A stretch of DNA of 64,000 nucleotides. Origin: KBS-83 sp963758545. Lineage in GTDB: Bacteria; Acidobacteriota; Terriglobia; Terriglobales; Acidobacteriaceae. A program made the position numbers and the translations under genes. Location of the stretch: contig CAVWVY010000004.1 in NCBI GenBank assembly GCA_963758545.1, forward strand, positions 1,364,001-1,428,000, written 5' to 3'. Shown here one piece after another: positions 20,521 through 29,613 of the stretch (position 1 is the first letter of the stretch; each line of letters opens with the position of its first letter). The notes beneath the pieces are model-generated. The model worked only from the letters and a program-made list of their open reading frames with translations. It did no database searches and was not told the DNA's origin.

Positions 20521-22332
20521 ATGCGACAATCGCTCTCGATGGAGCATCCGCCGAGCGAGAGGCGCTTCGCGCCGCGAACATTGCTATGGATACTGATCGC
20601 GCTGTGGCTCGTGCTCTACTCGAGCTTCGCGCTGCTGCGGCCTCCGCTGCTGGACGATGCCGACTCGGTACATGCAGAAGTCGCACGCGAGATGGTGGCG
20701 CGGCACGATTGGATCACGCTCTACGCCAACGGCATCCGCTATCTCGAGAAGGCGCCGCTGCTTTATTGGAGCATGGCGGCGAGCTTCCGCTGCTTCGGTG
20801 TGCATACATGGTCGGCGCGCTTGCCGCTTGCGCTCTACACACTGGTGCTGCTGCTTGCGGTCTTTGCGCTGGGGCGGCGCTGCTTGGATGATGTTGCCGG
20901 CTTCTATGCGGCGCTTGTCCTTGCGACGAGCTTCGGGCTGTTCATCTTTACCCGCATTCTCATTCCGGATGCGATGGTCTGCCTTTGGCTCACGCTGGCG
21001 ATGCTGTGCTTCTGGCGCTCGCTCGCGTGTCCAACGCGCGCGAATGCCGCGGGATTTGCTATCGCATGCGCGCTCGGCGTGTTGACCAAAGGGCTGATCG
21101 GGCTTGTCTTTCCGCTCCTCATCGTTCTTGTCTATCTGACGATGACGCGCAACCTGGCACATTTCCGGCGCTGGCATCCGCTGCTCGGCGCGCTCATTTT
21201 TTTTGCGATCGCTGCGCCCTGGCATGTCGCAGCCGGACTCGCGAATCCCACGCAAGGCCATCCCGGCGCACTGCCCACGCCGGGGAATGTGCACGGCTTC
21301 TCCTGGTTCTATTTCGTCAACGAGCACCTTCTGCGCTATCTCAACCGCCGCGTCCCGCGCGACTACGACACGGTTCCGCTGGCGCTCTTCTGGGGACTGC
21401 TCATGGTCTGGATGCTGCCCTGGAGCGCGTTCCTGCCATCCGCCTTGCGCTGCGTGCCGCTCCGTCGCTGGTGGCGTAACGCGCCGCTCAGCGGGGAGGA
21501 GCGCGCACGGCTGCTGTGCTTTGTCTGGGCGGCCGTGCCGATGATCTTCTTCAGCTTCTCCACGCGGCAGGAGTACTACGTGCTGCCCGCGATGCCCGCG
21601 CTTGCGCTGCTGATCGGTGAATGGTTGGCGCGGAACGCAGGCACGGGCATGCGGATGGCATGGGTGCTCTTCGTCGTGGCTGCCGGCGGCGGAGCAATCG
21701 CGTTGGTTTTTGCTCTCCACTCGCCGGCTCCGCAGGGCGATCTGGCGGTTGCGCTGAGGACGCACCCCGGCGAATACGCGCTCTCCTTCGGCCATTTCCT
21801 CGATCTGAGCACGCGGGCGATGGCGTTCTTTCGTGTGCCGCTCGCGCTGACGGCCATCGCGCTGCTCGCGGGCACCGGCGGTCACCTGCTGTTGCGCCGC
21901 GCGGGGCGCCCACACACTGCGATTGCCGCGCTGGCTGCGGGCAGCGCGTTGTTCCTGGTCGCCGCACACATTGCGCTGGTTACGTTTTCGCCGGTGCTGT
22001 CGTCGGCTAGGCTGGCGGATGCGATTCGTCCGCAGCTTAAGCCAGAGGACGTGATCGTGCTGAACGGCGAGTACGAGAGCGGCTCGACGCTCAGCTTCTA
22101 TCTGCACCGGCAGGTGCGCATTCTGAATGGACGCAGCTCGAATCTCTGGTACGGATCGTTTTTCTCGGACGCACCGGCGATCTTTGACGACGATGCTTCG
22201 ATGGCCGCGCTGTGGAACGGCCCGCGGCGGGTCTTCCTGCTAACCGATGCGGCGCATCCTCCGCATCTGCCCAGTGCGATTCATAGCATCGCTACATCGG
22301 GCGGGAAAGCCTTGCTATCCAACCGGCCCTGA
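20521..22332 (+). CDS. PMT/ArnT-like membrane glycosyltransferase
   Basis: A GT-C fold enzyme using a lipid-phosphate-linked sugar donor. The protein has 603 residues and about 12 hydrophobic helices. The N-terminal loop PPLLDDADSVHAEVAREM has the conserved acidic pair of the PMT_2/ArnT family, and YLEKAPLLYWSMA follows, as in ArnT. ArnT adds aminoarabinose to lipid A, but the acceptor here is unknown. The start ATG 20521 is chosen because family homology starts soon after; an in-frame ATG at 20539 is an alternative. The open frame extends upstream into the divergent Rieske gene, which is not meaningful. Confidence 0.85.
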   Translation: MRQSLSMEHPPSERRFAPRTLLWILIALWLVLYSSFALLRPPLLDDADSVHAEVAREMVARHDWITLYANGIRYLEKAPLLYWSMAASFRCFGVHTWSARLPLALYTLVLLLAVFALGRRCLDDVAGFYAALVLATSFGLFIFTRILIPDAMVCLWLTLAMLCFWRSLACPTRANAAGFAIACALGVLTKGLIGLVFPLLIVLVYLTMTRNLAHFRRWHPLLGALIFFAIAAPWHVAAGLANPTQGHPGALPTPGNVHGFSWFYFVNEHLLRYLNRRVPRDYDTVPLALFWGLLMVWMLPWSAFLPSALRCVPLRRWWRNAPLSGEERARLLCFVWAAVPMIFFSFSTRQEYYVLPAMPALALLIGEWLARNAGTGMRMAWVLFVVAAGGGAIALVFALHSPAPQGDLAVALRTHPGEYALSFGHFLDLSTRAMAFFRVPLALTAIALLAGTGGHLLLRRAGRPHTAIAALAAGSALFLVAAHIALVTFSPVLSSARLADAIRPQLKPEDVIVLNGEYESGSTLSFYLHRQVRILNGRSSNLWYGSFFSDAPAIFDDDASMAALWNGPRRVFLLTDAAHPPHLPSAIHSIATSGGKALLSNRP

Positions 22333-22335
22333 AAC

Positions 22336-23547
22336 TCAGGAAGCGGGTTTTGGTGGGATGCGGATCAGCTTGCCCCGCTCGAGGTGGAAGCGTTCGCCAC
22401 GCCAGGTGACCGTGTCATCGGCGAAGCTCCAGACCCAGAGGAACAGCGCAATCAGGTCCCGCAGCAGCAGCAGCAGCAGATCGCGAATCACCTGCATGTC
22501 GCCCAGAATGCCGACCCCGACAACCAGCGCGAGCGCCACACGCACCAGGACGGCGAGCACGAAGAGCGCGATGCTTTCCAGACTCAGCCCGCTGGCAATG
22601 AGGTTCAGGAAAGCCCACGGCAGGCCGAAGGTGAAGAGCAGGCCGGCGTAGCCCCAGCGGCGCGAGTCGCGCGTGGAGCGGGCCCATCGAAGCTGGTGCT
22701 CGAGGAAGCTCGCCATGTCGTATGGGGGCACCCAGGTCTCGACCACCTCGGCGGAGAGCTCGATATCGAAGCCGGCGGCGGCGATCCGCGCGCCGAGCTG
22801 GTAGTCGTCGGCAAGATAGTCGACCAGCGGGGCGAGGCCGCCGATGCTGTCCAGCGCTTCGCGCGAAACAGCGAGCGTGGAGCCGAGGCCAAAGTGGATG
22901 CCGCCTTCGATCCGGCGCGCGGTCAGCACGCCGGGGATGAAATCGGTGGAGATGCCGAGCGCTTCCATGCGCGAGCCCACTGTCGCGTCCCTGCCCGGCC
23001 TGCCGTGCGCGCGGCCGCGATAGGGCGCAGTCACCATGCCGATCGGGCGCGGATGGCCCGGCGACGGCGCGAAGCCGGCCATGATGTTCGTCAGGTAATG
23101 CGGTGAGACGACGATGTCGCTGTCGTTGATGAGGATGTAGGGATATCGCGCGTGCGGGAGCATCTGCACCAGGTTCGAGACTTTGCCGTTCGCGCCGAGA
23201 AGCTCCGGGCATTCCACGATGCGGATCGAGTGATCTGGGAATTCCTCCTGAAGCTGGCGGACGGCAATGAGCGCGGGGTCGGAGAGCGAGCTGACGCCGA
23301 AGAGGATTTCGTACTCGCCTGCATATTGCTGCATGCAGTGGCTGGCGAACGCGGAATACATCTCATGATCGAGGCCGCGGACCGGCTTGAGAATGCTGAC
23401 CGCCGGCGTGAAGGCAGGGCGCTTGCGGCGGAGGCTGTGCACGAAGGAGCGCGCGCTCCACAGGGCGAGGAGGTAGTAGCCGATGCCCGCCCAGGCGAGG
23501 ACCGTAGTGATGGTAGAGACGATGGTGGCTGTAAGGATGGCGTTCAA
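22336..23547 (-). CDS. hpnI: HpnI-like family 21 glycosyltransferase (ceramide glucosyltransferase-like)
   Basis: A 403-residue membrane glycosyltransferase. The GT-A domain carries NDSDIVVSP (metal-binding DxD type), DDYQLGARI, and the terminal HQLRWARSTRDSRR, the (Q/R)xxRW signature of GT21. An N-terminal helix and three C-terminal helices bracket it. Such proteins in hopanoid-producing bacteria transfer N-acetylglucosamine to bacteriohopanetetrol (HpnI). No other hopanoid genes are in the window, so a glycolipid role other than hopanoids is possible. It ends 3 bp from the convergent PMT gene and lies downstream of two permease genes. Confidence 0.8.
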   Translation of the reverse strand: MNAILTATIVSTITTVLAWAGIGYYLLALWSARSFVHSLRRKRPAFTPAVSILKPVRGLDHEMYSAFASHCMQQYAGEYEILFGVSSLSDPALIAVRQLQEEFPDHSIRIVECPELLGANGKVSNLVQMLPHARYPYILINDSDIVVSPHYLTNIMAGFAPSPGHPRPIGMVTAPYRGRAHGRPGRDATVGSRMEALGISTDFIPGVLTARRIEGGIHFGLGSTLAVSREALDSIGGLAPLVDYLADDYQLGARIAAAGFDIELSAEVVETWVPPYDMASFLEHQLRWARSTRDSRRWGYAGLLFTFGLPWAFLNLIASGLSLESIALFVLAVLVRVALALVVGVGILGDMQVIRDLLLLLLRDLIALFLWVWSFADDTVTWRGERFHLERGKLIRIPPKPAS

Positions 23548-23701
23548 GTGCTTGGGACCGGCCGTCCGGGCGATTGCGCCTGCGGCGCGTTCTGTGGGGT
23601 TCGCTCCCTTTGGTCGCTCACGCTGGGAGTTGTAGACTACCTGACTTTATCCCACATCTCTTCGACATTTGAGGTTATTCCTGGCGAGGATCCAGCCTCC
23701 G

Positions 23702-24961
23702 CTATTCGTAGCGCAACGCTTCGATGGGATCGAGCGTGGAGGCCTTCCATGCCGGGTAGATGCCGAAGACCAGGCCGATCACGCAGGACACTGTGAAGGC
23801 CACGATGACCCAGATGGCGGACATCTGCGCCGGCAGGACCGAGCCGAGAATCAGCTTGAGCAGCAGCGTGAGCACTGCCCCGAGGAGGATGCCGATGAGG
23901 CCGCCGAAAGCGCAGAGCGAAACGGCCTCCAGCGTGAACTGCAGCATGATGGTGCGCCGCGTGGCGCCAAGCGCCTTGCGGATGCCGATTTCGCGCGTTC
24001 GCTCTGTCACCGAGACCAGCATGATGTTCATGACCCCGACGCCGCCGACCATGAGACCGACACTGGAAACGCCGACGAGGAAAATGAACAAGCCGCCGGT
24101 GAGCGAGTTCCACAGCTCAAGCAGCGAATCCGAGGTAAAGATGGCGAAATTGTCCGGCTGGTCGGGTTTGACCTTGCGGCGGCGGCGGAGCATCTCGCGA
24201 ATGCCATCCTCGACGGCGACTTTGTTCTTTGCGTCGTCGTATTTCACGCTGATCCAATAGTCGAGGATCTCGGGGTGGATTTTGCGAAAGGTGAAGAGCG
24301 GGAAGTGGGCAGAGTTGTCGTTGGGATTCTTACCGCCGCCGAAGACCTGCTTCTGCTTGGCGAGCACGCCGACCACGGTGAAGATGTCGCCTTCAATATC
24401 GACTTCCTTGCCGAGAGCGGATTCCTGGCCAAAGAGCTGCTCCGCGGTATCGTGACCAAGAACAACAACATCGGCGTGGCGCTGCTCCTCCCGCTCGGTG
24501 AAAAACCGGCCTTCCTGCATGTCGAGGTCATAGACCAGGGGCTCCTGGTCGGACTCGCCCTGCAGGATGGTATTGGTGACCTTGTGGCTGCCGTATTTGA
24601 CCGAGAAGCTGCCGAGGACGCCGTTAGGCGCACGGTACTGCTGCGAGGCGTCGACAGCAACCACGTGTGGCACATCGCGTAGAGCGACAGCGTCTTCGAA
24701 GGTGAGCTGTTTGCGGTTGAGCATCTCCTGCGTAGGCCGGTTGCCGAAAACCGGGAAGCGGAAGACCCAGTAGACGTTGGTGCCAAGCGACTTGACGATG
24801 GCGTTGACGTTGGCGGTGAGGCCGCTGATGACCGAGGAGATGAGGATCACGGTAGTGACCCCGATCATGATGCCGAGGATGGTGAGGCCGGAGCGCAGCT
24901 TGTTGGAGCGCAGCGTGTCCGCCGCCATCCGTACCGCCTCTTTGCCGTCGCTCAGCCGCAT
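23702..24961 (-). CDS. MacB/FtsX-type ABC transporter permease (second of pair)
   Basis: A 419-residue permease with the MacB architecture: one N-terminal transmembrane helix (LTILGIMIGVTTVILISSVISG), a periplasmic domain, and three C-terminal helices (LFIFLVGVSSVGLMVGGVGVMNIMLV, then TERTREIGIRKALGATRRTI). It begins 20 bp after the upstream permease, with AGGAG before ATG 24961. No ATPase subunit lies beside either permease. Substrate unknown; MacB relatives export macrolides, lipoproteins or peptides. Confidence 0.9.
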   Translation of the reverse strand: MRLSDGKEAVRMAADTLRSNKLRSGLTILGIMIGVTTVILISSVISGLTANVNAIVKSLGTNVYWVFRFPVFGNRPTQEMLNRKQLTFEDAVALRDVPHVVAVDASQQYRAPNGVLGSFSVKYGSHKVTNTILQGESDQEPLVYDLDMQEGRFFTEREEQRHADVVVLGHDTAEQLFGQESALGKEVDIEGDIFTVVGVLAKQKQVFGGGKNPNDNSAHFPLFTFRKIHPEILDYWISVKYDDAKNKVAVEDGIREMLRRRRKVKPDQPDNFAIFTSDSLLELWNSLTGGLFIFLVGVSSVGLMVGGVGVMNIMLVSVTERTREIGIRKALGATRRTIMLQFTLEAVSLCAFGGLIGILLGAVLTLLLKLILGSVLPAQMSAIWVIVAFTVSCVIGLVFGIYPAWKASTLDPIEALRYE

Positions 24962-24981
24962 GATGACTCCTGAAATTCCCT

Positions 24982-26208
24982 CTAAAGCTCGGCGCGCAGG
25001 GCGACGATGGGGTCGAGGCGGGCGGCCTTCCGGGCGGGATAGACGCCGAAGAAGATGCCGACTGCAGTGGCGACACCGAGGCCGAGAAGCACGACCCAGA
25101 GCTTGATGTCCGATGGGAAGCCGACCAGCAGCGTAATCGTCTTGGCCACAACTATCCCGCCCACGACACCGCCAATCCCACCGATGAAAGCCAGCATCGC
25201 CGACTCGACCAGGAACTGCGACATGAGATCGCCGCGGCGCGCGCCGAGGGCTTTGCGGACGCCGATCTCGCGCGTGCGCTCCGTCACGGAGACCAGCATG
25301 ATGTTCATGATGACGACGCCGCCGACAACCAGGGAAATGGCGGCGAGCGAGACAAAAACGGCAAAGAAGCTCTGGCTGATGCTCTGAAATATGCCGACGA
25401 AGGTCTGGTTGGTATCGACGGAGAAGCTGTCTTCCTCACCCGGCCGGTCATGGCGGATGGAGCGGAGGATGACGCGCATCTCGTCGGCCGCGATCTCCAG
25501 TGGCGCGCCGACGCCAAAGGCCCGCGCGTAGAGCGTCAGGCTGCGGTTGGAGCCGTGCGTGTCGAGAAATGTGGTCAGCGGGATGGCGACCCAGTTGTCC
25601 TGGCTCTGGCCCAGGGTCTTGCCCTTGCGCTCGCCGACGCCGATGACCGTGTAGTGCTCGCCGTCGACGCGGATCTCCTTGCCTAGCGGGTCTTCGCCGC
25701 CCATCTGGTTGTCGACAATGTCCGGGCCGATGAGCGCGATGTGCAGGCGGCGGCCCTCTTCGCCGGGGGTGAAGGCGCGGCCGCGCTCGATGTTGACGTC
25801 ATAGATGGAAGGCATGTCCGCAGTCCAGCCGCGGATGTCGATATCAGTGGCCGAATGAGTGCCGTAGACGACAGAGCCGGTGGCGCTGGCCATGGCGCCG
25901 GTTGTGGCGCAGGCCTTGCAGCGCTCCGTGATGGCCTCGTACGCGTCGTACTTGATGTCTTTGCGCTTCTGGTACTTCATGAACTCGGCATCGCTGAACA
26001 CGACGGCCGGCTCCTTGGAAGCGGTGAAGACATCGGCGCCGTAGCCGTAAATCTTGGTCGCGACAAACTTATTGACCCCGGCCACCAGCGTCAGCACCAT
26101 GATGACCGAAGCCACGCCAATGACCACACCGATGAGGGTGAGGATGGAGCGCAGCTTGTTCGCCCAGAGCGACTGCAGCGCGATGCGGATGGCTTCCCGG
26201 AATGCCAT
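24982..26208 (-). CDS. MacB/FtsX-type ABC transporter permease (first of pair)
   Basis: A 408-residue permease of the same architecture as its downstream neighbour. It begins MAFREAIRIALQSLWANKLRSILTLIGVVIGVASVIMVLTLV, has a periplasmic MacB core domain, and has the conserved TERTREIGVRKALGARRGDL cytoplasmic segment between the C-terminal helices. The open frame runs 396 nt further upstream, but homology begins at ATG 26208, so that start is used. The two permeases may form a heterodimer, which is inference from their tandem arrangement. No ATP-binding subunit is nearby. Confidence 0.9.
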   Translation of the reverse strand: MAFREAIRIALQSLWANKLRSILTLIGVVIGVASVIMVLTLVAGVNKFVATKIYGYGADVFTASKEPAVVFSDAEFMKYQKRKDIKYDAYEAITERCKACATTGAMASATGSVVYGTHSATDIDIRGWTADMPSIYDVNIERGRAFTPGEEGRRLHIALIGPDIVDNQMGGEDPLGKEIRVDGEHYTVIGVGERKGKTLGQSQDNWVAIPLTTFLDTHGSNRSLTLYARAFGVGAPLEIAADEMRVILRSIRHDRPGEEDSFSVDTNQTFVGIFQSISQSFFAVFVSLAAISLVVGGVVIMNIMLVSVTERTREIGVRKALGARRGDLMSQFLVESAMLAFIGGIGGVVGGIVVAKTITLLVGFPSDIKLWVVLLGLGVATAVGIFFGVYPARKAARLDPIVALRAEL

Positions 26209-26474
26209 AGAGAGGGCTTGAAGGGCAGGAACGAGTTTATCAGTGGAAAGGTTCCTTCCGCAGGCTTGGATGGGCAACGTGGGCCGAGGCTTTCCGCTCC
26301 AAGGGAGAGATGGGACCAGTGGCGCGTCCGAATGACAAGTCGGAGTGACGGCCTTCCCGCCAAATTTTTCCTGAGATCTCCCGGCCCATGTGCCGGGGCA
26401 TTTCCCTGTCTGTGCTGCGGAGCCAGATTGCGCCGCGCGGAAACCGTTCGCCTCAACCGAAAGGAGCAGTACCC

Positions 26475-27677
26475 ATGGCCACAAATCATGGCGTTGTCTA
26501 TCTTGGCCCCAACCAGGTCGAAGTGCAGACCATTGACTACCCGAAGATGCAGAACCCGCAGGGCAAGCCAATCGAACATGGCGCGATTCTGCGGATCGTT
26601 TCAACGAACATCTGCGGCTCGGACCAGCACATGGTGCGGGGCCGCACCACCGCGCCCAAGGGCATCGTGCTGGGGCATGAGATAACCGGCGAGATTATCG
26701 AGAAGGGAAACGACGTCGAGTTTCTGAACATCGGCGACCTGGTTTCTGTGCCCTTCAACGTCGCGTGTGGACGCTGTCGCGCCTGCCGCGAGCGCAATAC
26801 AGGCGTGTGCCTGAACGTGAACCAGCAGCAGCCGGGCGGAGCCTATGGCTATGTCGATATGGGTGGCTGGATCGGCGGCCAGGCGAATTACGTGCTGGTG
26901 CCTTATGCAGATTTCAACCTGCTGAAGTTCCCCAACAAAGAGCAGGCGATGGAGAAAATCACCGACCTGACCATGCTGTCCGACATTCTGCCCACCGGCT
27001 TCCACGGAGCGGTGACGGCGGGAGTGGGTGTCGGCTCGACGGTCTACATCGCCGGCGCGGGGCCGGTGGGGATGGCGGCCGCGGCAAGCGCGCAGATCCT
27101 GGGCGCGGCGGTAATCATCATCGGCGACCGCATCCCGGAGCGGCTGGCCCACGCGAAGAAAGTGGGCTTTGAGACGGTCGACATCTCGAAGCACGACAGG
27201 CTGGGTGAGCAGATTGCCCAGATTCTGGGCGAGCCGGTGGTGGATGCGGCAGTGGACGCCGTGGGCTTTGAGGCCAGCGGGCATGGCGCCAAGGGCGAAG
27301 CCGCACCGGCAGCAGTGCTGAACGACCTGATGGACATCACCTTTGTCGCGGGCGGACTGGGCATCCCCGGCCTGTACGTGGTCGAAGATCCTGGCGGAGT
27401 GAACGAAGATGCCAAGAAAGGCATGCTGAAGCTGCGGATCGGCAAGGGCTGGTCGAAGTCACTGCACTTCCACACCGGGCAGGCGCCGGTGCTGCAGTAC
27501 AACCGGCAACTGATGATGGCGATCCTGCACGACCGGCTGCCGATTGCGAAAATCGTGAATGCAACGGTGATCCCGCTGGAGGAGGCGCCGCAGGGCTACA
27601 AGGACTTCGACAAGGGCGCGGCAAAGAAGTTTGTGCTGAACCCGAATGGGCTGATCAAGACAAAGAAAGCCGCCTGA
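26475..27677 (+). CDS. fdhA: Glutathione-independent formaldehyde dehydrogenase
   Basis: A zinc- and NAD-dependent medium-chain dehydrogenase of 400 residues that oxidises formaldehyde, or other aldehydes by dismutation, to formate. The catalytic zinc cysteine is in NICGSDQHMVRGRT. The structural zinc cysteines are in CGRCRACRERNTGVC. The nucleotide-binding motif is GAGPVGMAAA, and GHEITGEIIEKG is conserved. The ATG at 26475 has AAAGGAG nine bases upstream. The gene is followed by a strong hairpin terminator, so it is monocistronic. Confidence 0.93.
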   Translation: MATNHGVVYLGPNQVEVQTIDYPKMQNPQGKPIEHGAILRIVSTNICGSDQHMVRGRTTAPKGIVLGHEITGEIIEKGNDVEFLNIGDLVSVPFNVACGRCRACRERNTGVCLNVNQQQPGGAYGYVDMGGWIGGQANYVLVPYADFNLLKFPNKEQAMEKITDLTMLSDILPTGFHGAVTAGVGVGSTVYIAGAGPVGMAAAASAQILGAAVIIIGDRIPERLAHAKKVGFETVDISKHDRLGEQIAQILGEPVVDAAVDAVGFEASGHGAKGEAAPAAVLNDLMDITFVAGGLGIPGLYVVEDPGGVNEDAKKGMLKLRIGKGWSKSLHFHTGQAPVLQYNRQLMMAILHDRLPIAKIVNATVIPLEEAPQGYKDFDKGAAKKFVLNPNGLIKTKKAA

Positions 27678-27709
27678 GCTTAGCGCGGAGCGAGTCGGCT
27701 GGATGCGCC

Positions 27710-27748
27710 CATGCGAAGGGCCCCGAAGAGTACGGGGCCCCTCGCATG
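27710..27748. terminator. Bidirectional terminator hairpin between fdhA and the YeaQ-like gene
   Basis: The left arm CATGCGAAGGGCCCC (27710-27724) and right arm GGGGCCCCTCGCATG (27734-27748) pair over 15 bp with one mismatch around a 9-nt loop. It lies between convergent genes, 33 bp after the fdhA stop and 14 bp after the YeaQ-like stop. There is no U-tract, but the stem is very stable. Confidence 0.75.
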
Positions 27749-27761
27749 GACGGATTCGCGT

Positions 27762-28022
27762 CTAGGTGGTGGCTGCCCTGCCTTTGAACATCCGGTAGAT
27801 TCCCAGCAGGATCAGCGCGCCGATCAGCGATGCGATGAAGCCGGCGCTTTGGCCTTCCTTGTACCAGCCGATGACCCCGCCCAGCCAGCCGGCTAGCAGC
27901 GCGCCCGCAATGCCGAGCAGCATGGTGATGATGATGCCGCCGGGGTCCTTGCCCGGCATGATGAGCTTGGCCAACGCGCCAACGATGAGCCCGATAATCG
28001 CCTCCCACAGCAGATGCAACAT
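27762..28022 (-). CDS. GlsB/YeaQ/YmgE family small membrane protein
   Basis: An 86-residue protein with three hydrophobic helices (LLWEAIIGLIVGALAKLIMPG, GIIITMLLGIAGALLAGWLGG, GFIASLIGALILLGIYRM). The segment LIVGALAKLIMPGKDPGG is diagnostic of the transglycosylase-associated/YeaQ family, often stress-induced and of unknown biochemical function. The ATG at 28022 follows a good GGGGAGGGAG ribosome binding site. The longer open frame upstream is not needed. Convergent with fdhA. Confidence 0.9.
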   Translation of the reverse strand: MLHLLWEAIIGLIVGALAKLIMPGKDPGGIIITMLLGIAGALLAGWLGGVIGWYKEGQSAGFIASLIGALILLGIYRMFKGRAATT

Positions 28023-28129
28023 GCTCCCTCCCCAATAACACCGGCTGCGTGCGCAGCACGGCGGATTTACGGTACGGAGCATGGTAAGCCGATTCGATTG
28101 AATGCAAGCAAATCAGCCCAGGGAAAATT

Positions 28130-28566
28130 GCAGGCGGGCCTGTAAGCCGAATTTTGTCGAGGACGGCCATTCCTCTAGACGCGGCATTGCTGCCGTCGTT
28201 CATCAGCGACCTACCCGGAGGTTTCCGCTCCACCGGCGAACCGATGAAGGGCCCACGTGGGCGCGCCGGGCCGGCACGCGACCGCAGGCAATTGGGCCAG
28301 CCTGCGGTCTCCCTCCCTATTTGGTCTTGCTCCGTGTGGGGTTTACCCTGCCTCCGCGCTTTACAGCGGGAGCGGTGCGCTCTTACCGCACCTTTTCACC
28401 CTTACCACCTTGCTTGCGCCCGATGGCGGTATGTTTTCTGTGGCACTGGCCGTCCCGGCGCCTTGACGCGCCGGTCCCGGACGTTATCCGGCACACTGCC
28501 CTGCGGAGTTCGGACTTTCCTCCCCCGGACAACAAGTGCCCGGCAGCGGCCGTCCAGCCCGCCTGC
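28130..28566 (-). ncRNA. rnpB: RNase P RNA (bacterial class A)
   Basis: The catalytic RNA that matures tRNA 5' ends. On the minus strand the conserved 5' element GAGGAAAGTCCG lies near 28507-28530. The 3' end carries the conserved TTCGGCTTACAGGCC region. The ends pair as helix P1: GCAGGCGGGC at 28566-28557 and GCCCGCCTGC at 28139-28130. The length of about 437 nt is somewhat longer than E. coli M1 RNA. No protein-coding ORF in this span is credible. Confidence 0.92.
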
Positions 28567-28604
28567 ATGGTTAGTTTACGCGAGTTATCGTGTTCTTCCC
28601 GGGA

Positions 28605-29183
28605 TCAGTAAATCTGCAACGTCGAAAGGATTTTCGTCTCCAACCTTTTCGTCTCCTCAATCGGCGATTTGGAGTCTTTCCATGGACCGCCAAACTCAAT
28701 ACTCAGAATTTTCCCGTTCAACTCCATCAGGTACTGATCGGGATAGTCCACAGCTCCTCCCCCTGGTCCGTAAAAATAGAAGACGCGCTTACCCAGGCGC
28801 ACCGTTGCGGGAGGCGTATCGTCCAATCCTGTGGGAGCACAGCAAGCCTGCATCTGTTTCACCGAAAAGTCTTTTGGAATTGAGACGAAACCGATTCCCG
28901 CCTCATTGTTCGCGGGGCCGCCGTGCGTGCCCGGCGGCAGATCGTTCAGCATTAGGTTGCCGAGAAACAATCGAGTGCTTGAAAACTCGTCGCAGGGCGG
29001 AGCCGACACCTCGCGATAGTTCGGCGGATATAGAAGACAAAATCGAAAGATCATCCGCCAGCCGGCATGATTATCGTCCGCCTTGCACGGGCTCTGGTGA
29101 GTCGTTTGAGACCGTAGGCATGGCGAGCATGCCATTAGCAGCGGCAGGATCAACCGTTGCATCGGGAACCAGACATATCTCAT
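28605..29183 (-). CDS. Secreted hypothetical protein
   Basis: A protein of about 192 residues with an N-terminal signal peptide (MRYVWFPMQRLILPLLMACSPCLRSQ). The mature domain is soluble and contains several cysteines (SPCKADD, APPCDEF, ACCAPTG) and aromatic strands such as RVFYFYGPGGGAVDYPDQYL. I do not recognise the family. The start at 29183 is preferred because GGAG lies six bases upstream; the in-frame ATG at 29201 overlaps the cupin gene. It is followed by rnpB on the same strand. Confidence 0.6.
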   Translation of the reverse strand: MRYVWFPMQRLILPLLMACSPCLRSQTTHQSPCKADDNHAGWRMIFRFCLLYPPNYREVSAPPCDEFSSTRLFLGNLMLNDLPPGTHGGPANNEAGIGFVSIPKDFSVKQMQACCAPTGLDDTPPATVRLGKRVFYFYGPGGGAVDYPDQYLMELNGKILSIEFGGPWKDSKSPIEETKRLETKILSTLQIY

Positions 29184-29197
29184 GCGCGCTCCAGCCA

Positions 29198-29578
29198 TCA
29201 ATCGCCCGTCGGAACAATTCCGGCATTCTCCACCATCAGGATCACGGTTCTTTGCGGAGCACGGGTGCGATGCACGATGCCTTTGGGCACGACGAAGCCC
29301 TGTCCGGGAGTGAGCTCGACGATACGATCTTCGAGGTCGATGAGCAGCTTGCCTTCGACGACATAGAAGAATTCATCGTCGTCATCGTGCTTGTGCCAGT
29401 GGTATTCGCCCTCGATGACGCCCACGCGCACCACCGACTCGTTGACCTTGCACAGAGTCTGATTGAACCATTTGTATGCGCAGGCGTCTGTCAGGGCTTT
29501 TACGTCGATCAACTGCAGCGGCGTGTGCAGGATGTTGAGGCGGGTCTCATACGGATAATTAGCAACCGGATCGCCCAT
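29198..29578 (-). CDS. Cupin-domain protein
   Basis: A 126-residue single-domain cupin. Motif 1 is visible as EYHWHKHDDDDEFFYVVEGKL (two His plus Glu ligands) and motif 2 as PGQGFVVPKGIVHRTRA (final His), so a metal ion is probably bound. The function (enzyme, isomerase or storage) cannot be told from sequence. The 3' end overlaps the possible early start of the downstream secreted protein. The reading frame is intact. Confidence 0.88.
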   Translation of the reverse strand: MGDPVANYPYETRLNILHTPLQLIDVKALTDACAYKWFNQTLCKVNESVVRVGVIEGEYHWHKHDDDDEFFYVVEGKLLIDLEDRIVELTPGQGFVVPKGIVHRTRAPQRTVILMVENAGIVPTGD

Positions 29579-29613
29579 GCCATGCCTCCTGAGATCACTC
29601 CATTCTCATCAGG

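Noticed and set aside
20584..22107. 507-codon frame antisense to the PMT-type transferase
   Set aside because: Shadow ORF with biased Arg/Gln/Glu composition; the opposite strand encodes a clear multi-pass enzyme.
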